From Spirosoma panaciterrae DSM 21099 (GTDB taxonomy: Bacteria > Bacteroidota > Bacteroidia > Cytophagales > Spirosomataceae), in NCBI RefSeq assembly GCF_000374025.1, contig NZ_KB893173.1, forward strand, positions 124,001 through 188,000: DNA of 64,000 nucleotides. Direction: 5' to 3'. Shown here in pieces: positions 1-9,106 of the stretch. The position numbers and the translations under genes are program-made. The notes under the pieces are model-generated. The model made no database searches and had not been told where the DNA came from. It worked only from the letters and a program-made list of their open reading frames with translations. Numbering within the stretch: the first letter of the stretch is position 1; each line of letters begins with the position of its first letter.

Positions 1-467
1 CTAATCGACTGGCGTTTGCACCTGATGGAAGCCTATACCTTGGTCAAACGGATCACGGCTGGCTGGGGTCTCGGGGCATTCAGCGGATACGCTATACAGG
101 CGGCTCTACGGGAAAGGATATTCCACTCGATCTTATGCATATGAAACTGACACCCACAGGGTTTACTTTAACCTTCACTCAACCTCTGGACGACAGTACG
201 GCTCGTGCCATAGCCACGTATCGATTTCGAAGCTATTACTACGAATATCATCAGGCATATGGCTCTCCGCAGATGGATGTACGATCCGTTCCTGTTACTG
301 CCGTTTCCCTTTCCAACGATCGCAAGACCGTTACACTTTCCCTGGCCGACTTAAAGCCTGGCCGTATTTATGAACTGACACTGGGAGATTTACAGGCCAA
401 TTCAGGGCAGAAGAAATTGATGAATCACCTGGTCTGCTACACCGTAAACAAGTTAAAAAGCAACTAG
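1..467 (+). CDS. C-terminal part of a PQQ/sorbosone-dehydrogenase-like protein (truncated by window edge)
   Basis: The reading frame is open from base 3 and ends at TAG 465-467, so only about the last 154 residues are present and the start lies outside the window. The visible part has a beta-propeller-like tract (FAPDGSLYLGQTDHGWL, then a GIQRIRYTGG strand) followed by an Ig-like C-terminal segment (LTPTGFTLTFTQPLD, EYHQAYGSPQMD, LKPGRIYELTL). This order is typical of large membrane-associated or periplasmic PVC-type/PQQ-like sugar dehydrogenase proteins of Bacteroidota and Planctomycetes, which often also carry a heme domain. The catalytic part cannot be seen, so substrate and cofactor are unknown. 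The family call is from recalled sequence pattern and is moderately sure. Confidence 0.6.
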   Translation, partial: NRLAFAPDGSLYLGQTDHGWLGSRGIQRIRYTGGSTGKDIPLDLMHMKLTPTGFTLTFTQPLDDSTARAIATYRFRSYYYEYHQAYGSPQMDVRSVPVTAVSLSNDRKTVTLSLADLKPGRIYELTLGDLQANSGQKKLMNHLVCYTVNKLKSN

Positions 468-521
468 TCGTCAGTCGGTGGAGGTATCCTGAACGAACAC
501 CCCCAATGACCTGACGACTAG
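464..521. terminator. Inverted repeat at gene end
   Basis: A perfect 11-bp inverted repeat (ctagtcgtcag 464-474 and ctgacgactag 511-521) surrounds 36 nt. Its left arm overlaps the stop codon of the upstream + strand gene, and it lies between that gene and the convergent gene ending at 537. No clear T-tract follows, so terminator function is inferred from position only. Confidence 0.4.
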
Positions 522-536
522 TCGGTATTCATTGAT

Positions 537-908
537 TTAAGCATTGCCCAACGTCCGCTCAGGCTCGTTTGCCCGGGTAGCCGGAACAGCCTGATCGTCT
601 GGGTTGCCAGCTAACTCAGGATTGTCCTGATCATTCATGACGGGTGGCTGCCCCCACGAAGCTCGTTTGGACTCCTCAATTTCAGCCGTACTGATGGTAT
701 CGTCCGTTTCGGCAGCCAGAGCCTCTGCTTCAGCTACATCACCGGGCACGTCGGTATCACTGCTACCCGCCACACGCGACGGCAGTTCATTATCCAGATT
801 TTTATCGTTCAACTGGGCTAATGCAGGTGGCGTACCCATGGTACTATGCATTGCCTGAGCCGCAAAAGACTCTGTACTTTCTTTCCGGGAATTGCTACTT
901 ACGCTCAT
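537..908 (-). CDS. Small acidic, probably disordered hypothetical protein
   Basis: A 123-residue protein with no recognisable domain, no signal peptide and no membrane segment. It is rich in Ala, Asp, Glu, Asn and Pro, and almost lacks aromatic residues. It contains runs such as VPGDVAEAEALAAETDD and short NDQDNPELAG-like pieces, which predicts intrinsic disorder. The next gene upstream on the same strand (1004-1519) encodes another acidic, low-complexity protein, and the two may be related in role. The opposite-strand frame at 637-858 has no family resemblance, so the minus strand is preferred. The function is unknown. Confidence 0.55.
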   Translation of the reverse strand: MSVSSNSRKESTESFAAQAMHSTMGTPPALAQLNDKNLDNELPSRVAGSSDTDVPGDVAEAEALAAETDDTISTAEIEESKRASWGQPPVMNDQDNPELAGNPDDQAVPATRANEPERTLGNA

Positions 909-1003
909 AACGTTGATTTGTTTAGTGTTGAGAACTGAGAGCGGGCCATATGTAAACCATCTGGCTCGCTAAAATGCTATAAAAGGCTTGGTTATCCTTT
1001 CGA

Positions 1004-1519
1004 CTAATAAGCCGGTTTGTTATTCAGATCAGTACCCGTTTCGGCCAGCGATGCTTCATGCTCGGATTGGGTTTCTTCGCCGGCCTCACTTTCTTTCGGA
1101 TCATTCTGGTGTTTTGCCGCGTCCTGTGCTTTTGGGGCAGGCACTTCATCATCCGATGCATAGTCGTCGGGGCCATGGGTTGTTACATCAACCATAGCCG
1201 TGTTTGTTTTAACTTCATCGGCAGCGGCTGCATTCTTTCCTTCTTCAGTCAGTTCCATGGTGCTATTGCTCATATCACCCATGCGTAGCACGCCGTTCTT
1301 GCTGTCCATGTCCGTACTACCGATAGCCCGATCGTTGCGGCCATCCTGACCACCCCGTACCTGCTCACTGTCGAGACCATTGGCTGAATTCTCCTGACTG
1401 TATCGGTTGCGGTTATCTTCTGCAGGCCGGTCCTGATCAGTATCATCCGACCTGAACGGCCCCTCTGAGCGGCCAGTTATCTGGGCATTTTCCTGATTTA
1501 CGTCCTCTTCATTTTTCAT
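1004..1519 (-). CDS. Acidic low-complexity hypothetical protein
   Basis: A 171-residue, strongly hydrophilic protein dominated by Asp, Glu, Asn, Gln and Ser. It starts MKNEEDVNQENAQ and has a central GVLRMGDMSNSTMELTEEGK stretch that is the only part with some hydrophobic character. No signal peptide, membrane segment or known domain is visible. The composition predicts disorder over almost the whole length. It lies 95 bp upstream of the similarly acidic gene at 537-908, so they could be co-transcribed. The function is not recognised; a desiccation- or stress-type hydrophilic protein is only a guess from composition. Confidence 0.55.
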   Translation of the reverse strand: MKNEEDVNQENAQITGRSEGPFRSDDTDQDRPAEDNRNRYSQENSANGLDSEQVRGGQDGRNDRAIGSTDMDSKNGVLRMGDMSNSTMELTEEGKNAAAADEVKTNTAMVDVTTHGPDDYASDDEVPAPKAQDAAKHQNDPKESEAGEETQSEHEASLAETGTDLNNKPAY

Positions 1520-1910
1520 GTCGCTGAGTCAACTGATTATATAAAATAACCTGAAAAGATCCAAAAGGTTTATACCCTTCGGTACATCGTCAACAGGTAA
1601 CAAAACCGCCATATACATTCACTTACCAGGCTCAGCAAACTAACTCAGGGAATTAAGTACCCTATGTCACTGCCATTACACCTGGGTAGCTACCTACCGA
1701 AAAATTAATATTTATACCGAAAAGTATACATTACAACAGGTTTGCTATGATCGGACAAGGAATGCCATTTAATTGCCTGACAAATTTACACCCTGATTAT
1801 AGGGTAATGCCCACGAAGACTTGCCTAAAAAGCCAACCAGAGTTTCTGTACAGCTTAAGCAATTTTTGTTGGATTGTAAATTTTAATAGTTGGATAAAGC
1901 GTAATGCAGA
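1520..1910. other. Intergenic region, no convincing gene
   Basis: About 390 bp of AT-rich sequence upstream of the minus-strand gene at 1004-1519. A frame of 82 codons (1747-1995, +) runs through a hairpin terminator and looks random in composition, so it is not called. The region probably holds the promoter of the minus-strand gene and possibly a short + strand transcript that ends at the terminator at 1911-1943. Confidence 0.4.
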
Positions 1911-1943
1911 AAGCGGACCGATCTTATCGATCCGCTTTTTTTA
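1911..1943 (+). terminator. Rho-independent terminator without an obvious + strand gene
   Basis: The hairpin agcggaccga (1912-1921) / tcgatccgct (1927-1936) has one mismatch-type position and a 5-nt loop. It is followed directly by a T-tract on the + strand. No protein gene precedes it on that strand within the preceding 1.4 kb. Confidence 0.6.
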
Positions 1944-1981
1944 TGATTCAGCAACCATACCCAACCCCTACTTCGACCAAT

Positions 1982-2044
1982 ACGTCTATAAATAAAACAG
2001 GGAGGCCACCGAATCGGTGGCCTCCCTGTTTTATTTATAGACGT
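1982..2044. terminator. 31-bp perfect palindromic terminator
   Basis: The arms 1982-2012 and 2014-2044 are perfect reverse complements around a single central base (2013). The stem has a GC-rich core (ggaggccacc) flanked by aaaac/gtttt, so a U-run occurs on either strand. It lies 13 bp after the stop of the SusD-like gene and should terminate that operon. Confidence 0.8.
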
Positions 2045-2057
2045 GGCTTAAGGCAAT

Positions 2058-3608
2058 TTAATCAACATCCCAGAACAATTTTGTACTGAACACATCGATT
2101 GTTCCCTGGGCCGTAACATTGGCCGAGTTTGACCCCGACTCCGTGTTCGGATAGAAGAACCGCAGTGGGCGTTTGTTCGCTTCCGGTACCTGTATGCTTT
2201 GCGGAATAACCGGCAGGTTTGTCCGACGGTATTCTGCCCAGGCTTCAAGGCCATTGAAGTTTACGAACGAAATCCACTTCTGGATAGCAATAGCCGTCAA
2301 CTTATCGGTCGATGCATCCCAGTCGTAGTTCTGGATACCACTGCCTTTGTAGGCAGTTGCTCCGGCAGTATTTGCCCCTAGTACCCGGAACGACTGCAGA
2401 ATACCCTCTTCGAAATACGCCTTCGCTGTGTTAGGAAGCGTTACATCGCTATAGCGTTGTTTGGCTTCGGCCAGCAGGAACTGCACTTCAGACGCCGTCA
2501 TAATAATATACGGGCGGTTGTATTCACCTTTTACAAGCAGGCTCGGTCCGAGCGAGGTTGTGTTGGCAGGCAAATACCCCGAACTCACCCCAAATGGGGT
2601 ACCCGAATAGTTAGCCGAAATTTCTTTCTGGGTACTAACCCCTGGCGTGCTTGAGTTCTCTCCCCCATTTGCATAAGCAATTCGCTTCATCCGCAGTGTA
2701 TCTCCCGATGCTTTCAGGTTATCGATCAGGAACTTTGTCAAACGCGGGTAGTTGTTCAATGCCCGCTTGGCACCGTTGGCATCATAGCCCCAGCGATCAT
2801 ATACTGGATTCAGTTTACCCGCCGTAGCCAGGAAGAACGACGTTCCACCAATGCCTACTTCAGCCCCGGTAATGAACCCAGACCCTTCCGTAACAATCTT
2901 ATTAATTTCGGTTTTGATGTATGTATCTCTTCCCGAAACTTTAGTCTGACGAATCAGAATCCGCATTTTGAGCGAGTTGGCAAATTGAGTCCACTTGGTC
3001 GTATTGCCGTTGAAAACGATGTCGGAACCCGTAAAGGCACTGGCAAACGGGTTGGCTTTCAAATCAACGATCGCTTCGTCCAATAAAGAGATCAACCCTT
3101 CGTATACCGTTTTCTGATCATCGAATTTAGGTGCCAGCGAAGCCGTTGCTTTCAATGCATCAGTAAATGGAACGTTGCCATACATATCGACCAGTTGTTG
3201 GTAAAGCATGGCCTTCATCACTTTCGAGGGGCCTTTCAGATACTTCTGATTGTTGGCATCCGCATTATTGATTACATACTGATAATCTTCCAGGTTATCG
3301 AAGTATGGGTCCCAATAGTTGAAATCCCCGTTGGTATACTGATAAGCGAACTGAGCAGTATTGATAATGTACCCGTTCCCTTGTGTCCACTGGCCCGACC
3401 AGTAGAAACCGATTTCGCTCGAACCGCCCCCGTCGTTATTTCCGGCTATATTTCTTGCCGTTGTATTCAGGGCATTGGTGAACACATAGCTTGGTGATGC
3501 CGTTGGTAACTGGTTCGGGTTGGTGTTGATATCCAGGAATGACTTCGTATCACAACTGGTTCCTGCTGCGACAATGAGAGCCGCTATTGCTAATGTTTTT
3601 AATTTCAT
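2058..3608 (-). CDS. SusD/RagB-family outer membrane lipoprotein
   Basis: A 516-residue surface lipoprotein that binds a nutrient (usually a glycan or peptide) and acts as the lid of the SusC channel. The N-terminus MKLKTLAIAALIVAAGTSC is a lipoprotein signal with Cys19 as the lipidated residue, followed by the usual DTKSFLDINTNPN start of the SusD-like_2 family. The TPR-like helices and the C-terminal NKRPLRFFYPNTE region, typical of this family, are present. Length is normal. It lies 22 bp downstream of the susC-like gene and is certainly in its operon. The SusD-like_2 subfamily does not reveal the substrate. It ends just before the long palindromic terminator at 1982-2044. Confidence 0.92.
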   Translation of the reverse strand: MKLKTLAIAALIVAAGTSCDTKSFLDINTNPNQLPTASPSYVFTNALNTTARNIAGNNDGGGSSEIGFYWSGQWTQGNGYIINTAQFAYQYTNGDFNYWDPYFDNLEDYQYVINNADANNQKYLKGPSKVMKAMLYQQLVDMYGNVPFTDALKATASLAPKFDDQKTVYEGLISLLDEAIVDLKANPFASAFTGSDIVFNGNTTKWTQFANSLKMRILIRQTKVSGRDTYIKTEINKIVTEGSGFITGAEVGIGGTSFFLATAGKLNPVYDRWGYDANGAKRALNNYPRLTKFLIDNLKASGDTLRMKRIAYANGGENSSTPGVSTQKEISANYSGTPFGVSSGYLPANTTSLGPSLLVKGEYNRPYIIMTASEVQFLLAEAKQRYSDVTLPNTAKAYFEEGILQSFRVLGANTAGATAYKGSGIQNYDWDASTDKLTAIAIQKWISFVNFNGLEAWAEYRRTNLPVIPQSIQVPEANKRPLRFFYPNTESGSNSANVTAQGTIDVFSTKLFWDVD

Positions 3609-3630
3609 GTCAAGTCAATCGTTGGGATAA

Positions 3631-6600
3631 TTAAAACGAGAGGTTGATGTTCACGCCATACTGCCGTACTGGAGGAGTCTGGGTTGTGGTGTTGATACCC
3701 GTTCCAATAGCAGAAGTCATCGTAGGTGTCGAAGTTGCCTGGCTACCTGGGGAGGGGTTACCCTGATAGCTGAACTCAGGATCGGTGTAGTAGTTGAGCT
3801 TATCAACAATCGTCAGCAGGTTCCGGCCATACAGGGCGATGCTGGCTCCCGAGAAAATTTTCGTTTTGTTGATCAGGCTCTGTGGCAACCGATACGACAG
3901 ATTGATGTCGCGGAGTTTGATAAACCAGGCTGGCGTAACGAAATTTTCCGAAATCAGCCGGTAGTTATCTACCCACAGTGAATACTCAGCTTCGCGAACA
4001 TTCAACGTCGTGTTCGGTACAACCGTAGTTCCATCTGGTCCTAAATAAGCCGAATTCGGGAAGATGTGCGGAGCGCGGTCTTCCGTCCATTTACCGGTTC
4101 CGGTAAAGGTCATTTGACGGCCTAAATCACTGAACATCACGTTGCCACCCCGGTATTCGAAGTTGAACGTAAAGCCGAAATCACCATATTCGATTTTCGA
4201 TCCCAAACCAGCAATGTGCCGTGGCAATACCCCACCCCGGCCTAACAACTGCGTATTACGCAAAGGATACCCTGTGGTAGCATTTACCAACACACGGCCC
4301 GAACCGTCTGGAGCGTATTGATAGCCATCCGTTTTCAGGTAAGGGAAACGCAGGTCTTTGATTACGTTCGTGTTGGCATACGAGAATCCACCGTACTGGA
4401 ATTCATTAACGCCTGGGTACAGATCGACCACTTTGTTGTCGTTGTACGAATACCGAACACTGGCATCCCAGGAGAATTTATTACCCCGGGCAATCAGGTA
4501 TTTCAGTTCAGCCTCATATCCCCAGTTTTTGGTTTCGCCCACGTTGATCAGCAGGTTCTGGAAACCCGTCGAGTTAGGAATACGAACCGTAATTACCTGG
4601 CCCTGGGAAGTTTGCGTATATGCCGATACGTCGATGTTGATCCGGTTGTTTAGCAACTGGAATTCAGCGCCAATTTCAGACGAATACACGACCTCTGGCT
4701 TCAGGTTCGCATCGGGCAGGGTGTTGCCTACTGTCAACCCAACTGTGTTTCCGTAGGGGAAGCCAGAGCCGTTCGGATAGGTCAGATCAAGACCATACAG
4801 CGGGATGTTATCGTTCGCATTTTTGTTGTAGTTGGCCCGGAACTTCGCGTAGTTCAGGAACGACGACCGGATATTTGGGAAAGCATCCGTTGCGATGAAC
4901 GAAAGCGCAGCCCCATAGTACGGATACGAATAATAATTGGATGGACGGCTCGGCTTATAGAACTTCGATGTCTGGTCGAAACGGAACGATCCGTTCAAAA
5001 TCAGCCAGTTCTTATAATTCGCGGTTAAGTCAGCATAATACCCGATACGACGTTCCTGGGTAAGGATCTCTCCGCCGGTCAATTCACCCTGACGGTTAGC
5101 TACGTTATACACATCCGGTACAACGATTGAACTTGACCCAATGGCAATGTTCTTGGTTGTACGCTGATAAACGCTGTTACCCAACAACAATTTGGTTGTT
5201 ACCGGACCGAAATCCTTGGTCAGATTGATCTGGAATTCGTTGTTGATCACGTTCTCAGTACCTGAGTAATCCAGAACACTACCCAGAATATCGGTAATGG
5301 CGCGATAGATTCCCGTACCATCACCATCATGATAATACGGCGCCGGGATGAACGACTTGGTCTTGGCCCAGTCCGAATACAGGAATTTACCCGTTGTATT
5401 CTTACCCGTACGCGAGTTGTTCATGACCCCCAGACGCTCATTGAACGACAACCAGGGAGTAGGCTTGAAATTGATGTTCAGGTTACCATTCAGGTTAGCA
5501 TCCTTGTATTTCATGCGTTGGTTATCAGCGTTGAAATACGGGTTGTTATAATAGTCATTATAAAAACCGTTCGGGTTTGCCAGCGGATTGGTTTGCCAGT
5601 TACGAAGATCGGCCAGCGGTAAGTTGGCAGGCTGGTTCAGTACATCATTGTAGAAATCCGACGAAGTACGATCGTAGTTGGCCTGCGTGTAAGCCGCATT
5701 GAAACTGGCTGTCACTTTCCCATACTCTTTGGTAGCAGATAGGCGAGTACCCGTCCGATTGCTTTTGTCATGAGGTACAATACCCGCAATCGACTGGTTT
5801 TCAATTGACATATAGAACGAGCTGGTTTCATCGCCACCCGAGAAATTAACCTGGTTATTTACCGATACGCCCGTGTTGAAAGCTTTCCGGCGTGCGTCAG
5901 GGATAGCCGAGTAAGGGATGATAAGCTGGCTGCCGTCTTCGGCAGTACGTCCCTGAATCCGGGTCGATCCATCAAAGGCATCCCCATACTGCTGGTTCTC
6001 ATATGGTCGCCAGTTGTCTTTCATACGCTCCAGATAATCGGTCTTGTAGCCAGTGCCCCCAAATGAAGTGGCATAGTGCGAACCCGAACCGTACTTATCC
6101 TGAAGCTGCGGCAGGAAACTGATCTGGTCAAAGTTCGTACTATTTGAGTATGCTACTTTCAGTTTGCCTTTTACACCTTTCTTAGTCGTGATCAGAATAG
6201 CTCCGTTGATACCAGCCGATCCGTACAGAGTAGCGGCCTGACCACCTTTCAGTATCGTTACGCTCTCGATGTCATTGGGGTTGATCAGGGCCAGAACTGT
6301 AGAGGTCGTCTGCATACCATCCAATACAACCAGGGCTTCGTTGTTACCCGTTAACGAACGATACCCCCGAAGCACAACTTTAACGGCAGGGTCAACACTG
6401 TTGTTGATGTTGTACACAGCAAGACCCGTTACTTTACCCGAAAGAGCCTGAGCAAGTTGCGGTGAACGCCCTACGGTTACATCCTCCGTTGCTACCTTTG
6501 ATACAGCGTATCCAAGTTCCCGCTGGCTTTTCCGAACGCCCTGTGCGGTTACAACGACCTCCTGAAGCTGAGAAGCATCCGGTTTTAACGCAACATCAAT

Positions 6601-6867
6601 TGTCGATTGGTTTTCAATTTTAATGCTTGTGGTTGCAAAACCAATAAAGCTTACCTGAAGTACATCACCCTTGTTGGCAGAGATTTGATATGTACCGTCG
6701 GAGTTTGTTGTTGTTCCCTGGTTCGTACCTTTTAATAAAACAGTAACCCCCGGTAAGACAGAGCCGTCTTCTGATGAAGTGATTTTCCCAGTGATTGTCC
6801 GATTTTGGGCAAGCAATGGAATAGCGATCAAACACAGTAAAAACTGTGTGAGTAGATATTTACGCAT
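3631..6867 (-). CDS. SusC/RagA-family TonB-linked outer membrane transporter
   Basis: A 1078-residue TonB-dependent channel that imports the ligand bound by its SusD partner. In order it has a signal peptide (about 1-20), a carboxypeptidase-regulatory-like beta-sandwich (about 22-100, ITGKITSSEDGSVLPGVTV), a TonB-box-like QEVVVTAQG near 103-111, the plug domain with the SusC signature VVLRGYRSLTGNNEALVVLDG region near 165-185, and a long beta-barrel ending in Phe (GVNINLSF). Length and order are normal. A TAnnTTTG promoter element lies 47-54 nt upstream. No sigma/anti-sigma pair or glycoside hydrolase is directly in the operon, so the substrate stays open; the GH130 gene starts more than 600 bp away and ends before a terminator. 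Confidence 0.93.
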   Translation of the reverse strand: MRKYLLTQFLLCLIAIPLLAQNRTITGKITSSEDGSVLPGVTVLLKGTNQGTTTNSDGTYQISANKGDVLQVSFIGFATTSIKIENQSTIDVALKPDASQLQEVVVTAQGVRKSQRELGYAVSKVATEDVTVGRSPQLAQALSGKVTGLAVYNINNSVDPAVKVVLRGYRSLTGNNEALVVLDGMQTTSTVLALINPNDIESVTILKGGQAATLYGSAGINGAILITTKKGVKGKLKVAYSNSTNFDQISFLPQLQDKYGSGSHYATSFGGTGYKTDYLERMKDNWRPYENQQYGDAFDGSTRIQGRTAEDGSQLIIPYSAIPDARRKAFNTGVSVNNQVNFSGGDETSSFYMSIENQSIAGIVPHDKSNRTGTRLSATKEYGKVTASFNAAYTQANYDRTSSDFYNDVLNQPANLPLADLRNWQTNPLANPNGFYNDYYNNPYFNADNQRMKYKDANLNGNLNINFKPTPWLSFNERLGVMNNSRTGKNTTGKFLYSDWAKTKSFIPAPYYHDGDGTGIYRAITDILGSVLDYSGTENVINNEFQINLTKDFGPVTTKLLLGNSVYQRTTKNIAIGSSSIVVPDVYNVANRQGELTGGEILTQERRIGYYADLTANYKNWLILNGSFRFDQTSKFYKPSRPSNYYSYPYYGAALSFIATDAFPNIRSSFLNYAKFRANYNKNANDNIPLYGLDLTYPNGSGFPYGNTVGLTVGNTLPDANLKPEVVYSSEIGAEFQLLNNRINIDVSAYTQTSQGQVITVRIPNSTGFQNLLINVGETKNWGYEAELKYLIARGNKFSWDASVRYSYNDNKVVDLYPGVNEFQYGGFSYANTNVIKDLRFPYLKTDGYQYAPDGSGRVLVNATTGYPLRNTQLLGRGGVLPRHIAGLGSKIEYGDFGFTFNFEYRGGNVMFSDLGRQMTFTGTGKWTEDRAPHIFPNSAYLGPDGTTVVPNTTLNVREAEYSLWVDNYRLISENFVTPAWFIKLRDINLSYRLPQSLINKTKIFSGASIALYGRNLLTIVDKLNYYTDPEFSYQGNPSPGSQATSTPTMTSAIGTGINTTTQTPPVRQYGVNINLSF

Positions 6868-6913
6868 ACGCTATCGTTTAAGTTAAGAATGAAAAACTGG
6901 TAAAAAACCAATT

Positions 6914-6921
6914 CAAATGTA
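6914..6921 (-). promoter_or_regulatory. Bacteroidota -7 element for the SusC/SusD operon
   Basis: TACATTTG on the minus strand matches TAnnTTTG and lies 47 nt before the susC-like start codon. No clear TTTG -33 element is seen at the ideal distance. Confidence 0.45.
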
Positions 6922-7309
6922 TTAAAAAAATATTAATCAGATTAAAATCACTTATAAAGCCACGAGAGGTTACATAAGCAGCAACAACAAAATATTATTT
7001 TATAATAAGGTCTAATATCAATACAATACCAAAGCAATACCCGTTAAAAAGAAGCCAGAAGAACAATTAAATTTTACCCAACTATTTGCAACAAAATCAA
7101 TTTTATCTGCGTAGATACCCAAAAAATTAAAAAATTAGCTTAGGTTGTTAAAAAACGATTAGCCAATTAAGTAGCTCCTTTTAAGTCATATTTCAAAAAA
7201 AACAAGTCCAATTATGGCCGATCACAAAATTAGTATTTAGTACTATGCAAAGCGGTTCTAAGTAAAAACACTCAGGCTTTGCTCAAGGCATTTTATTGGC
7301 AGTATTTTT
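6922..7309. other. AT-rich intergenic region upstream of the SusC operon
   Basis: About 390 bp of strongly AT-rich sequence with many A and T runs and no coding frame of note. It holds the upstream promoter region of the SusC/SusD operon. No further regulator site could be identified by eye. Confidence 0.5.
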
Positions 7310-7361
7310 CCATAATTAAAAAAACAAAACCCTACTTTTCAGGCATCTGAAAAGTAGGGTT
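7310..7361 (-). terminator. Rho-independent terminator of the GH130 gene
   Basis: Perfect 15-bp stem (7328-7342 and 7347-7361) with a GCAT loop region. On the minus strand it is followed by a T-rich tail (ttttgtttttttt). It ends the GT4/GH130 gene pair. Confidence 0.85.
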
Positions 7362-7503
7362 CCCTATTCGTATCGGAGGATTCATCCTTTTCTGAACATA
7401 CACAATTCTGGTGAAATTCAGAATACGGTTCAACCAAGGTACTCTATCCGGCAGACCAACACCCGGTATCCCCGGGAATCAGACTGTAGACTGAGTTGTT
7501 TTT

Positions 7504-9024
7504 TTATTTGCTCACTGTCTCCTCCTGCTTTTCGACTGGTTGCGGAGCCGTTTCTCCTTTTAGCTCAGCCAGTAGTTCTTTTACATTCACCGTAGCAAAA
7601 CTGCTGGCATAATCGGCCATAGCGTATGGAATGATCAGCTCTTCGTTGTTGATTAGCCCTCCACAACTGTACACGACATTGGGGACATAGCCTTCCCGTT
7701 CGTTCTCATCCGGGCTAAGGATGGGCTCAGAGGTACGTCCAATCACTTTGCTGGGATCATTTAAGTCGAGCAGAAAAGCGCCAATGGCATATTTCCGCAT
7801 AGGTCCTACCCCATGGCTCAATACTAACCAGCCATCTTCCGTTTCGATAGGCGATCCACAATTGCCCAACTGTACGTACTCCCAGCTATAAGTCGGCTTC
7901 AGCAGTATATCTTTCGTTTGCCAGAAATACAGATCATCCGAATACATCAGGTAGATATTTTCACCATCCTGACGCGAAATCATGGCATACTTCCCGTTGA
8001 CCTTACGTGGAAAGAGCGCCATTCCTTTATTGGATACTTCAGCCCCATTGAGCGTACTCACACTGAAGTGGGTAAAATCTTTCGTTTCCAGCAACTGCGG
8101 AAACGTTACTTTACCATTGTAGGCAGTATAGGTAGCGTAATACGTTACTTCGCCGTTATCATCCGTAAACTGCACAAAGCGAGCATCCTCAATTCCGTTG
8201 GTTTCGTTGGGCGAATTGGGGAATATACATCGCTCATCCAGGCTTTGATCTTCCTCAAAATGAATCTCATAATTCGATTTAGCCAACGCCAGCAAGCCAC
8301 TGGCAATGGTCTCATACTCCGCATTATACCGATATTGAGAAGAAACCCGTTTGATCTGGGCTTCGAGTTCAGCCAGGCTGAATTCATCGCCCAGGCCAAC
8401 CATCATTTTCTCCTGAATGCTGTTTTCCAGACGAAGCTCGTACAGTTTACGTTCGAATACAGTCCGGTTGAACAGATGGTTCGGAACCATATCTGGCGAA
8501 GTTACATAGCGCGATGGCTTTCGAAGGATAATTTTCCCGCTCGCATCGATGTAACCCATCCGAAACGAGATGGACGAGACATGTCCTTCGCCGGTTGCCC
8601 GCAGACTTAAAATAAACCGCTTATACCCCGGTGGCACGTTCGTCTGGTCAGGATGCCAAACCATAGATGGGTTGAACAGCGCTGCTGATTCAAGCGAATA
8701 CTCCATCGTAAAGTAAGCCCCAAGAAGCAGTTTCCGGTCTTCGGTCAGGGGTTCATCCGTCAGAAGCTGCGGTTTAATCTGCTCAAATCGCTGTAACAGA
8801 AATCGTTCTAATTTATAGTGCCGACCGCCAAACTCCCGGATTACCTCGTCAAGTTTCTGTTCCGCTTCTTCGTCGGTCATACTCCCTACACGGGCAATAA
8901 TTTTCAGCGTGCGGGTGGTACTACCCAATTCAAATGGTCGAAATAATACGCGTGTCGGATCGGGTTGCAGAACAATCCCGGTTCGGATAGCTTTTACACT
9001 CATTGTCGGAATGGATGGTTTCAA
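7504..9024 (-). CDS. Glycoside hydrolase family 130 protein (mannoside phosphorylase-like)
   Basis: A 506-residue protein of the five-bladed propeller family GH130, whose known members phosphorolyse or hydrolyse beta-mannosides. Family marks are AALFNPSMVWHPDQ, GEGHVSSISFRMG, the GIEDARFVQF motif (normally carrying the catalytic Asp), NCGSPIETEDGWLVLSHGVG, and the C-terminal GYVPNVVYSCGGLI. The N-terminal 100 residues form a helical extension. There is no signal peptide, so it acts in the cytoplasm. It follows a GT4 glycosyltransferase by 82 bp and should be co-transcribed. Phosphorylase versus hydrolase activity and linkage (beta-1,2 or beta-1,4) cannot be decided by eye. Confidence 0.85.
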   Translation of the reverse strand: MKPSIPTMSVKAIRTGIVLQPDPTRVLFRPFELGSTTRTLKIIARVGSMTDEEAEQKLDEVIREFGGRHYKLERFLLQRFEQIKPQLLTDEPLTEDRKLLLGAYFTMEYSLESAALFNPSMVWHPDQTNVPPGYKRFILSLRATGEGHVSSISFRMGYIDASGKIILRKPSRYVTSPDMVPNHLFNRTVFERKLYELRLENSIQEKMMVGLGDEFSLAELEAQIKRVSSQYRYNAEYETIASGLLALAKSNYEIHFEEDQSLDERCIFPNSPNETNGIEDARFVQFTDDNGEVTYYATYTAYNGKVTFPQLLETKDFTHFSVSTLNGAEVSNKGMALFPRKVNGKYAMISRQDGENIYLMYSDDLYFWQTKDILLKPTYSWEYVQLGNCGSPIETEDGWLVLSHGVGPMRKYAIGAFLLDLNDPSKVIGRTSEPILSPDENEREGYVPNVVYSCGGLINNEELIIPYAMADYASSFATVNVKELLAELKGETAPQPVEKQEETVSK

Positions 9025-9106
9025 AAAGAAGAACTAAAACCATAACGGCATACGGTTCTAAAATTATATGACACGGCCCCTAAACAGAATTAGGCTTAGG
9101 CTTCAA

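Noticed and set aside
1747..1995. 82-codon + strand frame
   Set aside because: It runs through a clear terminator and into a long palindrome, and its composition (many Cys, Asn, Tyr in no pattern) looks random.
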